NCBI GenBank assembly: GCA_023432655.1
Contig: JAEYUK010000167.1
Location: 1 to 10,713 of the forward strand
DNA: 10,713 nucleotides
Reading direction: 5' to 3'
From: Pseudomonadota bacterium
GTDB lineage: Bacteria > Bdellovibrionota > Bacteriovoracia > Bacteriovoracales > Bacteriovoracaceae
Shown: piece by piece, positions 1 to 5,868 of the stretch
Position numbering within the stretch: the stretch's first letter is position 1
How the letters are laid out: every line of letters starts with the position of its first letter
Notes under the pieces: generated by a model
What the model was told of the DNA's origin: nothing
The model's input: only the letters and a program-made list of their open reading frames with translations
Databases searched by the model: none
Made by a program: the position numbers and the translations under genes

Positions 1-886
1 AATCAGTATCGTTCCCAAGATTTCTGTAAGCTGAATAGTAGGCCTTAACAATTCGCTCATTACCGAGTTTATTCTCTTGAGAAATATCATTGATACTAGT
101 GGTACAACCTGTAAGACCGGCTTCCGTCGTTCCTGCATTACAAATTTTCCCCTTATAGGCTTCACGATTCATGACGTACTCTAAGTTTCGAATACGAAGG
201 GCCAGTTCCACCGCTTGTGGCCAGGCACCCTGTCTGTCAGCAAGAATGGCCGGTGCTCTTCCTGCTAGGGACTGGTCCATCGAACTACCCAGAACGTTGT
301 AGGTCCAGGTGTTAGCAACCAGCATATTTAAACGTGTTCTATCAACACAGTCGTTAACTTTGGTGGCAATGAGGGTATCGGTAAACGCTCGGGAGGCTTC
401 TTCAGCACCTGGCAGGTTGGAAGCACCAAATTCGGGAAGACCGGGGATAGAGTAGCGTTTACAGATATTTGTTTGCGAACCCGAAATATGCACACACACT
501 ATGGGAATATTGAAAGGATCTTCTGTAACATCAGTGGGAACTAATACGTTCTTGTCTGGTCGCAGCCTAAAATCCATCACATCCCCTGTGATGGTCGATG
601 GATTCTCCACATTCTGATTATTCAGATTCCCGATGACATAATACTTATACATCCATTCTTTGTAGATGTTTCGCATTTCCCAGTTAAGGTAGGCGATTTT
701 AGTGAGCTGTCTGGATTGAACCGCAGCTCCCGCGAAGGCCGCTGAGTCGGTTGCGTTCTGAAGATTGATTTTGGCCTTAACAAAAAGCCCCACGTTGATG
801 GTGAAGGCCACAATAGTAATCATCACCACTAAAGAGGCGGAGAAAAAGATACTGATTTGTCCCCGTTCATTTTGGAGCGGGGTCAT
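1..886 (-). CDS. TadG-like (TadE/G family) pilus-assembly/surface protein, 3'-truncated by window edge
   Basis: The reverse strand is open from an ATG at 886 to the left edge, giving 295 codons with no stop, so the C-terminus lies outside the window. Residues about 10-35 form one hydrophobic helix directly after a short N-terminus ending in ERGQ, followed by NLQNATDSAAFAGA (41-54). That pattern, RGQ plus helix plus LQNAxDSAAxAGA, is characteristic of the N-terminal anchor of Flp/Tad pilus TadE/TadG-like proteins. The remainder is an exported, non-repetitive domain with five cysteines (131, 142, 180, 249, 261) that could form disulfides outside the cytoplasm. Family knowledge places such proteins in the envelope with tight-adherence pilus machinery or as stand-alone surface proteins; no other tad gene is visible. 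No Shine-Dalgarno precedes the ATG; GTG codons at 907 and 913 and a TTG at 916 are in-frame alternatives, with a stop at 926-928 bounding them. Family call likely, role uncertain. Confidence 0.72.
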   Translation of the reverse strand, partial: MTPLQNERGQISIFFSASLVVMITIVAFTINVGLFVKAKINLQNATDSAAFAGAAVQSRQLTKIAYLNWEMRNIYKEWMYKYYVIGNLNNQNVENPSTITGDVMDFRLRPDKNVLVPTDVTEDPFNIPIVCVHISGSQTNICKRYSIPGLPEFGASNLPGAEEASRAFTDTLIATKVNDCVDRTRLNMLVANTWTYNVLGSSMDQSLAGRAPAILADRQGAWPQAVELALRIRNLEYVMNREAYKGKICNAGTTEAGLTGCTTSINDISQENKLGNERIVKAYYSAYRNLGNDTD

Positions 887-921
887 AATGGGGTTGCGTT
901 TTGTCACTGGCACCAATTTAG

Positions 922-1068
922 TCAGTTAAAGTACTGAATATCACGTATATCTATTTTGGTACGGCGTTTGCGAGGTGTAAAGCGAGTCCAAAGGGTACCG
1001 ATCTTTGGAAGTAGTACGTTCGTAGAACTCGGTAATCCTCTCCTAGCTATCCCACCTTGTTTTTGCAC
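922..1068 (-). CDS. Possible small basic protein with GTG start, upstream of the TadG-like gene
   Basis: A reverse-strand frame is open from a TAG just beyond 1086 to a TGA at 922-924. It could start at GTG 1068 (48 residues) or TTG 1086 (54 residues). The product would be strongly basic near its C-terminus (TPRKRRTKIDIRDIQYFN) and reads like protein rather than low-complexity noise. The stop lies within 40 bases of every possible start of the TadG-like gene, so translational coupling would explain the missing Shine-Dalgarno there. Against it: no ATG, no clear ribosome binding site of its own, and short length. I do not recognise a family. It could equally be non-coding leader DNA. Confidence 0.25.
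   Translation of the reverse strand: MQKQGGIARRGLPSSTNVLLPKIGTLWTRFTPRKRRTKIDIRDIQYFN
987..1009. repeat. Inverted repeat, 7-bp arms
   Basis: TCCAAAG (987-993) and CTTTGGA (1003-1009) are perfect reverse complements flanking a 9-base centre that itself contains GGTACC. It lies between the divergent TadG-like gene and the zinc-ribbon membrane protein gene, inside the doubtful small ORF. It could be an operator or a chance dyad; there is no T-run to make it a terminator. Confidence 0.35.
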
Positions 1069-1089
1069 ATCCCAAACTTTTTCCAAACC

Positions 1090-1111
1090 CTAGGCATCGC
1101 GGGATGCCTAG
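1090..1111. repeat. Hairpin with 9-bp perfect stem and 4-base loop
   Basis: CTAGGCATC (1090-1098) pairs with GATGCCTAG (1103-1111) around a GCGG loop. No T-run follows on either strand, so a standard intrinsic terminator is unlikely. It lies about 85 bases upstream of the plus-strand membrane protein gene and just beyond the TTG of the doubtful minus-strand ORF. It might be a 5' UTR structure, an operator or an mRNA-stabilising element. Confidence 0.5.
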
Positions 1112-1196
1112 AGGCACGTCTACTGTTCTTATCGGCAAAAACTGCAGGGATCTAGCATCGAGGAGTATGTGGTCTAATAACCAACAGGAGCTTTGT

Positions 1197-1574
1197 ATGA
1201 AAAAGAATTCTAAAGACTGTTTCTGTGCCCTTTGCCGCTCACCTCGAAAGCTCCGTTACTCGCGCTATTTGAGTGGTCGTCATTATTTTCAGATCCTGGT
1301 TCTGACCGTGGTATTCGTTGCTTGTTCCTACCCATGGCTTGATTGGAAGGGTGTAGGGGCCTTGCCGATTATCTGGGCCTTATTTGAAAGCGTCCATAAG
1401 TCTCTTTACCGAAGAGATCTCAAGTGTCCATATTGCGGCTTCGATCCTAAGTGGTACAAAAAAGATATTAAGCTCGCCCGCCAAAAGGTTGAAGAATTTC
1501 TTAAACAAAATCCAGAGAGCCCGATCCTTCGACGGGTCCGTCAGGAAGAAAAGACCAATTCTTATCTAAATTAA
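1197..1574 (+). CDS. Small two-helix membrane protein with split zinc-ribbon-like CxxC pairs
   Basis: The product has 125 residues. The chosen ATG has AGGAG six bases upstream; an in-frame ATG at 1104 falls inside a hairpin and one at 1167 has its GGAG too close. The N-terminus carries CFCALC (Cys 8, 10, 13), followed by a basic stretch, two hydrophobic segments (about 30-47 and 50-68, separated by a short WLDWKG turn) and then KCPYCGFD (Cys 77, 80), followed by a charged, probably helical cytoplasmic tail. The two CxxC pairs on either side of a membrane hairpin would both face the cytoplasm by the positive-inside rule and could jointly bind one zinc ion; this is inference. Similar hypothetical proteins appear to exist in Bdellovibrio-type genomes, but I know of no assigned function. 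It stands alone, with ssb 195 bases downstream. Confidence 0.8.
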   Translation: MKKNSKDCFCALCRSPRKLRYSRYLSGRHYFQILVLTVVFVACSYPWLDWKGVGALPIIWALFESVHKSLYRRDLKCPYCGFDPKWYKKDIKLARQKVEEFLKQNPESPILRRVRQEEKTNSYLN

Positions 1575-1628
1575 TTTTCTGTTTTGCATCAGACCCTTTC
1601 AATTTCCATAGCTTAATTTGCTCAATGG

Positions 1629-1656
1629 TTGGCACCTTTTTTCCTTAGGGCATAGT
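1629..1656 (+). promoter_or_regulatory. Weak sigma70-like promoter candidate for ssb
   Basis: TTGGCA (1629-1634) and CATAGT (1651-1656) are spaced by 16 bases, about 110 bases upstream of the ssb start. The -35 is close to consensus and the -10 matches four of six positions. No better pair is obvious in the 195-base gap. Low confidence. Confidence 0.22.
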
Positions 1657-1769
1657 TAGGAAAGGACAGGAAAATCCATTCCACTTTAACCCCAACTTTT
1701 GGTAAGAAGGGAGTATAGGAAACCTATTACCATTTTTTTATTCGCAACCTATGCGATTAAGGAGCATTT

Positions 1770-2213
1770 ATGAGCGTAAACAAAGTTATTTTACTCGGTC
1801 GTCTTGGACAAGATCCAGAGCTTAAGTACACTCCAGGCGGTTCTGCTGTTTGTAACTTCTCTCTAGCAACCACTGAGGGCTGGACTGATAAGCAAGGTCA
1901 GAAACAAGAGAAGACTGAGTGGCACCGTGTAGTTGTTTGGGGCAAGCTTGCTGAGCTTTGTAACCAATACCTGGCAAAAGGTCGTCAGGCCTTCATCGAA
2001 GGTCGTTTGCAGACTCGTGCTTGGGACGATAAAGACGGTAACAAACGTTACACCACTGAAATCCTTGCTTCTACCGTTCAATTCATCGGTGGGGCAACTG
2101 CTACTAATTCTCAAAACAACGTTGATACTTCTTATGCCCAAGCTTCAGCTCCGGCCCAAGATTATCAGATTTCTTCAGACGCTTCATTTGCTGCTGATGA
2201 CATCCCATTCTAG
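1770..2213 (+). CDS. ssb: Single-stranded DNA-binding protein SSB
   Basis: SSB coats single-stranded DNA during replication, recombination and repair and recruits partner enzymes through its C-terminal tip. The 147-residue product opens with [16 protein letters not shown], the first strands of the bacterial SSB OB fold, and keeps the conserved [14 protein letters not shown] (about 49-62) and [14 protein letters not shown] blocks. Residues beyond about 105 form the usual low-complexity Gln/Ser/Ala linker, ending in the acidic tip DDIPF that binds partners such as exonuclease I, PriA and RecO. Length is slightly short of E. coli SSB (178) because the linker is short. AAGGAG ends five bases before the ATG. 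The gene appears monocistronic: a strong terminator follows at 2238-2263. Confidence 0.98.
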   Translation: MSVNKVILLGRLGQDPELKYTPGGSAVCNFSLATTEGWTDKQGQKQEKTEWHRVVVWGKLAELCNQYLAKGRQAFIEGRLQTRAWDDKDGNKRYTTEILASTVQFIGGATATNSQNNVDTSYAQASAPAQDYQISSDASFAADDIPF

Positions 2214-2237
2214 TCCTAAAGTCATATTACTTGATCA

Positions 2238-2263
2238 GAGGGCCCACGTAAGTGGGCCTTTTT
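2238..2263 (+). terminator. Intrinsic terminator after ssb
   Basis: GGCCCAC (2241-2247), loop GTAA, GTGGGCC (2252-2258), extended by A-T and G-U pairs, then a run of five T. It lies about 25 bases after the ssb stop and isolates ssb from the HD-GYP gene. Confidence 0.9.
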
Positions 2264-2303
2264 ATTGGTAAAAAATTTGCCTTCCCCACGAAAGTCCTGA
2301 AAG

Positions 2304-2312
2304 TGCTACAAT
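2304..2312 (+). promoter_or_regulatory. Extended -10 promoter abutting the HD-GYP start codon
   Basis: TGCTACAAT contains an extended -10 (TGn) and the hexamer TACAAT (2307-2312, five of six matches to TATAAT). Only six bases separate it from the ATG at 2319, so transcription would start at or next to the start codon. No -35 sits at normal spacing; TTGCCT at 2277 is 24 bases away, but extended -10 promoters can work without one. Inference from motif only. Confidence 0.45.
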
Positions 2313-2318
2313 GGGGGA

Positions 2319-3461
2319 ATGGACACGAAGCCCAGTTATTTCTCTGTTCGGTATGATTTAATTCAGACGGATCAGCCTATTACTTACGATCTTTTTGTGA
2401 ATTCTTCTGCAGTTCAGGGAAAAGAAAAATTTATTCGCATTTTCCGTTCTGGAAGTTTTCTGGAGAAGATGGATCTTGAAGAATTTCATCGCAAGTATCT
2501 CCAGCTTTATATTCCGGAAGAGCAGCGCTCAGTTTACTTAAAGTCACTGGTTAAATCAGACGTCGATGATGTGAACAAAGCGACGGTTATTAAGGAAGCA
2601 GCTTTAGAATATCTTCATCAAATTTTTGATAAGGATAAAGAATTCTCAACAGAGATTCTCTCTAAGAATATTGAGAACTGCCGTGAGGTGGTTGAGAGCA
2701 TGGTGGACGTTTTAGATAACCACACCATTGATTCTCTTCGAGGGCTGATTGGAAACCTGAGCTTCCACGATTTTTATACCTATGATCACTCGATCAACGT
2801 TTCGATGTATTGTATTCAAATTTACCGGGCGATTAATCCTAAAGCATCACGGCGGGAACTTATCCATGCGGGTTTAGGAGGATTACTCCACGACTTAGGT
2901 AAAATAAAAATTCCAACTCACATTCTGAACAATCCAGGTGGACTTTCTAACGAAGACTATCAGCAAATTAAGAAACATCCTGATTTCGGTCTTGATCTCT
3001 TAGTGAACGGACATTGTGAAGTGAGCGAAGACATTGATCTTAAAATTATCGCTCGAGTGGTTCATGAACATCATGAAAACTTTGATGGCACTGGTTATCC
3101 TAAAAAACTTAAAGGGAAGGATGAGATTCATCTCCTGGCGCGAGTGTGTACCATTGCTGATTTCTTCGATGCCATTACAACGAAGCGCTCATACAACGAA
3201 GTGCTCGCCATTCCAGATGCTATGAATATCATGAGAAAATACCGGGCAATCAAATTAGATCCGGACATCTTTGATATCTTCGACCAACATGTCCGTTATG
3301 TTCGTGCGGAATTCACCAAAGATCTCCGTCTCGCTGATACTTTTGACCCCACAATCCCTTACGCCCAGCTCCCGATAGAGGAGATTAAGAAGTTTGAAAA
3401 AGAAATGGATTTTGGGAAAATTAAAGTGGTGGATACCAACAAGAAAAAAGAGAAAAAATAG
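2319..3461 (+). CDS. HD-GYP domain phosphodiesterase, probable c-di-GMP signalling protein
   Basis: HD-GYP enzymes hydrolyse the second messenger c-di-GMP (or related dinucleotides) at a metal centre. In this 380-residue protein the domain occupies about 145-330: His157 in YDHS, the HD pair 191-192 in LLHDLGKIKIP, His220, HEHHENFDGTGYP (249-261) with the diagnostic HHE and GYP, and Asp281 in IADFFDAIT. All expected metal and catalytic residues are present, so it should be active. Residues 1-135 match no receiver, GAF or PAS pattern I recognise and may be a lineage-specific sensory or partner domain; no membrane segment is visible, so the protein is cytoplasmic. A Lys-rich tail (DTNKKKEKK) closes it. 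The ATG is fixed by a TGA seven codons upstream; GGGGGA touches the ATG, too close to act as a normal Shine-Dalgarno, which fits leaderless initiation. It is monocistronic between two terminators. Confidence 0.93.
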   Translation: MDTKPSYFSVRYDLIQTDQPITYDLFVNSSAVQGKEKFIRIFRSGSFLEKMDLEEFHRKYLQLYIPEEQRSVYLKSLVKSDVDDVNKATVIKEAALEYLHQIFDKDKEFSTEILSKNIENCREVVESMVDVLDNHTIDSLRGLIGNLSFHDFYTYDHSINVSMYCIQIYRAINPKASRRELIHAGLGGLLHDLGKIKIPTHILNNPGGLSNEDYQQIKKHPDFGLDLLVNGHCEVSEDIDLKIIARVVHEHHENFDGTGYPKKLKGKDEIHLLARVCTIADFFDAITTKRSYNEVLAIPDAMNIMRKYRAIKLDPDIFDIFDQHVRYVRAEFTKDLRLADTFDPTIPYAQLPIEEIKKFEKEMDFGKIKVVDTNKKKEKK

Positions 3462-3462
3462 T

Positions 3463-3496
3463 AAAAAAAAGCCCTTCAAAAGAAGGGCTTTTTTTT
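3463..3496. terminator. Bidirectional intrinsic terminator between HD-GYP gene and secG
   Basis: An A8-GCCCTTC arm (3463-3477), a four-base AAAA loop and GAAGGGC-T8 (3482-3496) form a perfect 15-bp stem. T-runs result on both strands, so it can end the plus-strand HD-GYP transcript and the minus-strand gap-pgk-tpiA-secG transcript. The secG stop lies two bases from its edge. Confidence 0.95.
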
Positions 3497-3498
3497 AT

Positions 3499-3864
3499 TT
3501 ATTGTTGTTCAGTGGCCGGTTGTGTTGTTTCGGCCGGTTGTGTTTCGATCGCTTTTGTATCAAGTGCTTCAACATCAGAGTTTAGAGGGGCCGCAACCGG
3601 AGCCTCGTTATCAAAAAGAGAACGTTTAGATTCTTTTGATTTGATTGTTGTTAGAACAATTGAGTTAACCATGAAACCAATGGCCAAAATAGTCGTAAGT
3701 TTAGTCATGAAGTTACCCTTGGCCGAGCTCGAGAAAACAGCTTGAGAAGCTCCTCCTCCGCCCATGATCGCACCGGCCTCAGCTCCTTTGCCGAACTGAA
3801 GAAGAACTGTCACTACTAAGAGAACACAAATAATTACATGTAATACGACTAAAAAAGTTACCAT
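3499..3864 (-). CDS. secG: Preprotein translocase subunit SecG
   Basis: SecG is the small inner-membrane subunit of the SecYEG channel and assists SecA-driven protein export. The 121-residue product has two hydrophobic helices (about 1-22 and 52-73) joined by a cytoplasmic loop with the family signature LLQFGKGAEAG (21-31), a glycine-rich GGGGAS segment and VFSSSAKGNFMTKLT. Beyond about 80 it carries an Ala/Pro/Thr/Glu/Gln-rich tail that is probably disordered and varies widely in this family. A GGAG lies 12 bases before the ATG, a rather long spacing. It is the last gene of the glycolytic cluster, 68 bases after tpiA, an arrangement (tpiA-secG) seen in many bacteria. The bidirectional terminator follows directly. 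Confidence 0.96.
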   Translation of the reverse strand: MVTFLVVLHVIICVLLVVTVLLQFGKGAEAGAIMGGGGASQAVFSSSAKGNFMTKLTTILAIGFMVNSIVLTTIKSKESKRSLFDNEAPVAAPLNSDVEALDTKAIETQPAETTQPATEQQ

Positions 3865-3893
3865 AAAAATGAAGTCTCCAAGTTAAGCCATTA

Positions 3894-3921
3894 TTTTTAA
3901 CAGAATTCCGTAGGCTTGCAA
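3894..3921 (-). promoter_or_regulatory. Possible internal promoter for secG
   Basis: On the minus strand TTGCAA (3921-3916) is followed after 16 bases by TAAAAA (3899-3894), inside the 68-base tpiA-secG gap. Each hexamer matches four of six consensus positions. It could give secG extra transcription independent of the operon; weak evidence in AT-rich DNA. Confidence 0.2.
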
Positions 3922-3932
3922 ATCAAAAACCT

Positions 3933-4670
3933 TTACTTATCTCCGCAGAGGGCCAAAAAGTCCTTAGCTTTCAAACTAGCTCCACCAACTAATCCGCCAT
4001 CAATGTCCTTTTGGGCCAGTAATTCTTCGACGTTATCAGGTTTTACACTTCCTCCGTAAAGAATTCGGGTTTTTGCCCCAAAGGCCGGAAATTTCCCAAT
4101 TAATAGCTGACGGATATGAGCGTGGACTTCCTGGGCCTGGGCCGGAGTGGCGGTTTTACCGGTTCCAATTGCCCAAACTGGCTCGTAGGCCACAATTAAA
4201 TTATCCAAGTGGGCATGGGATTGGTCATTAAGTCCCTGGTGGATTTGGTCCTCGATGATCGCCAGCGTTTGTCCGGCTTCACGCTCTGATAAAGTTTCAC
4301 CTACACAATAGATGACCACCAGACCTTCTTTAAGGGCTGTTCTGACTTTATGGTTTAAAAGCTTAGAGGTTTCATTAAAGTACTGGCGGCGCTCAGAGTG
4401 ACCTAAGATAACAAAATGGCCGTTCATATCTTTCAAAGCTCGGGGAGAAATTTCTCCAGTGAAAGCACCTTCCACATGCTCTGAACAGTTTTGTAGTCCT
4501 GCCTGCATAGTAAGAGTTTTTAATTCTTCCACTATTGGAAAATGGATGGCCTGAGAGGCGATCCAGGCTTCACGCTTATTTGTGAATCCTTGATTGAAGG
4601 TTTCAAAGAAAGCGGCACAATCCTTAACGGACTTATGCATTTTCCAATTTCCAACCATGAGCTTTTTCAT
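3933..4670 (-). CDS. tpiA: Triosephosphate isomerase
   Basis: TPI interconverts dihydroxyacetone phosphate and glyceraldehyde-3-phosphate in the cytoplasm. The 245-residue product has the catalytic set: Asn8 and Lys10 in GNWKMHKS, His91 in LGHSERR, Glu163 in AYEPVWAIGTGK (which includes the flexible phosphate-gripping loop 6), and the GGSVKPDN and VGGASL phosphate-binding blocks near the end. The segment around residues 41-47 (AIHFPIVEEL) departs from the common CPPF form but does not touch the active site. The start is ATG 4670, with GGAG six bases upstream; an in-frame ATG at 4721 would add 17 residues that overlap the end of pgk and are absent from the family. Only one base separates the pgk stop from this ATG, so the two are probably translationally coupled. 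Confidence 0.97.
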   Translation of the reverse strand: MKKLMVGNWKMHKSVKDCAAFFETFNQGFTNKREAWIASQAIHFPIVEELKTLTMQAGLQNCSEHVEGAFTGEISPRALKDMNGHFVILGHSERRQYFNETSKLLNHKVRTALKEGLVVIYCVGETLSEREAGQTLAIIEDQIHQGLNDQSHAHLDNLIVAYEPVWAIGTGKTATPAQAQEVHAHIRQLLIGKFPAFGAKTRILYGGSVKPDNVEELLAQKDIDGGLVGGASLKAKDFLALCGDK

Positions 4671-4671
4671 C

Positions 4672-5859
4672 TTACACTCCGTATTTAAGGGCCTGGACTC
4701 CAGGCAGTTCACCTTTTTCAATAAACTCTAAGGAAGCCCCGCCACCAGTTGAAACATGGGAGAACTTATCAGTCTCTCCTGACTGAGACACTGCCGCTAC
4801 CGAATCACCACCACCCACTACTGAGAAGGCATTTGTGGCAGCAATGGTGTGAGCAATGGCCATAGTCCCTTTGGAGAAACTTTTAGATTCAAAAAATCCC
4901 ATGGGGCCATTCCAAAAAATTGTTTTGGCATTTTTAAGGTAGTTAGAGAAAGAAACAATTGTATCCGGACCGATGTCCAGTCCCATTTTTCCGTCGGGAA
5001 TGCTGGTACTGTGGCACTCTTCAGGTGCTTTCTCAATTCCTTCAGCAACAATGTGATCGAGCGGAAGCTTGATTTTTCCACCCTTGTCGGCTGCCAGCAA
5101 TTGCTTTGCAAGACTCACGTCTTCATCACTACAAAGGGAACTGCCGATGTTTGAACCGCGGGCCTTAAGGAATGGGTATGCCATGGCACCACCGATAAGA
5201 AGCGTATCCACCATCACCATCATTTTCTCGATGGTTTTGATTTTATCCGAAACCTTTGCACCACCAATAATGGCCACAAATGGTTTCGCTGGTTTTTCCA
5301 GAAGAGTTCCAAGTGAATCGATTTCTTTTTTCATCAAGAGACCAGGATAGGCACGGTTTTTGAAAAAGGCATTGATCCCATAAGTAGAGGCGTGCTTTCT
5401 GTGAGCAGCTCCAAAGGCATCATTAACGTAGATGTCACCGTATTGAGAAAGCTTCTCTGCTAGTTCCATATCATTTTTTTCTTCGCCGGGAAGAAAACGG
5501 ATATTTTCCAGAAGGACAAGCTTCGTCTCAGGTAGTTGGAGAAGATTTTTTATTCCGTTATCTACTGCCGATTCAGATAAAATAACATCTGAGCCTAGTT
5601 TGGAAGCAAGATATTCTGCTACCGGCTCGAGTGAGTATTTAGGATTTACTTGTCCATCCGGGCGCCCGAGATGACTGATCATGACTAGTTTCGAAGCACC
5701 TTTTTCCAGAATCAAACGAATCGTCGGAATGGCCAGGTCAATACGGCTGGTATCAGTAATGGTTCTTGGTTCGGTCTTTGTCAAAGGAACGTTAAAGTCG
5801 AAGCGGGCCACGACTTTTTTCCCTTTGAGATCAATATCCTGAAGTGATTTAAGTTGCAT
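4672..5859 (-). CDS. pgk: Phosphoglycerate kinase
   Basis: PGK transfers phosphate between 1,3-bisphosphoglycerate and ADP, giving 3-phosphoglycerate and ATP, as a cytoplasmic monomer. The 395 residues are of normal length. Visible signatures are RFDFNVP (19-25) and SHLGRPDG in the N-domain, VNDAFGAAHRKHAST with the basic patch that binds the triose substrate, GGAKVSDK (199-206) in the nucleotide domain, WNGPMGFFE (316-324) and the terminal GGGDS (349-353) followed by STGGGASLEF. Nothing expected is missing. AAGGA overlaps the stop codon of gap, seven bases before this ATG, so gap and pgk are nine bases apart and probably coupled. The gene is the second in the gap-pgk-tpiA-secG operon and uses the product of the GAPDH step directly. 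Confidence 0.98.
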   Translation of the reverse strand: MQLKSLQDIDLKGKKVVARFDFNVPLTKTEPRTITDTSRIDLAIPTIRLILEKGASKLVMISHLGRPDGQVNPKYSLEPVAEYLASKLGSDVILSESAVDNGIKNLLQLPETKLVLLENIRFLPGEEKNDMELAEKLSQYGDIYVNDAFGAAHRKHASTYGINAFFKNRAYPGLLMKKEIDSLGTLLEKPAKPFVAIIGGAKVSDKIKTIEKMMVMVDTLLIGGAMAYPFLKARGSNIGSSLCSDEDVSLAKQLLAADKGGKIKLPLDHIVAEGIEKAPEECHSTSIPDGKMGLDIGPDTIVSFSNYLKNAKTIFWNGPMGFFESKSFSKGTMAIAHTIAATNAFSVVGGGDSVAAVSQSGETDKFSHVSTGGGASLEFIEKGELPGVQALKYGV

Positions 5860-5868
5860 AAATTGTCC

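Noticed and set aside
961..1050. A tRNA-like fold around GTTCGTAGAAC in the 887-1196 region.
   Set aside because: No consistent acceptor stem, D-arm or GTTCGAnnC T-loop could be laid out.
1104..1196. Longer N-terminus for the zinc-ribbon membrane protein starting at ATG 1104 or 1167.
   Set aside because: ATG 1104 lies inside the 9-bp hairpin, ATG 1167 has its GGAG too close, whereas ATG 1197 has AGGAG at ideal spacing and starts a sensible N-terminus.
1715..1740. ATAGG-AAA-CCTAT dyad followed by a T-run upstream of ssb as an attenuator.
   Set aside because: The stem is only 5 bp with a 3-base loop and few GC pairs, and six bases separate it from the T-run; too weak to claim termination.
1863..2271. 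Antisense and shifted frames over ssb.
   Set aside because: ssb is complete and conserved; these frames lack ribosome sites and sensible composition.
2277..2282. TTGCCT as the -35 for the HD-GYP promoter.
   Set aside because: The spacer to TACAAT is 24 bases, outside the usable 15-20 range.
4671..4721. Longer TPI starting at ATG 4721 with 17 extra residues.
   Set aside because: The extension overlaps the end of pgk in another frame and precedes the canonical MKKLMVGNWK start, which has GGAG six bases upstream.
4818..5350. Overlapping open frames on both strands inside pgk.
   Set aside because: They lie entirely within a full-length, motif-complete pgk and have no family features; shadows.
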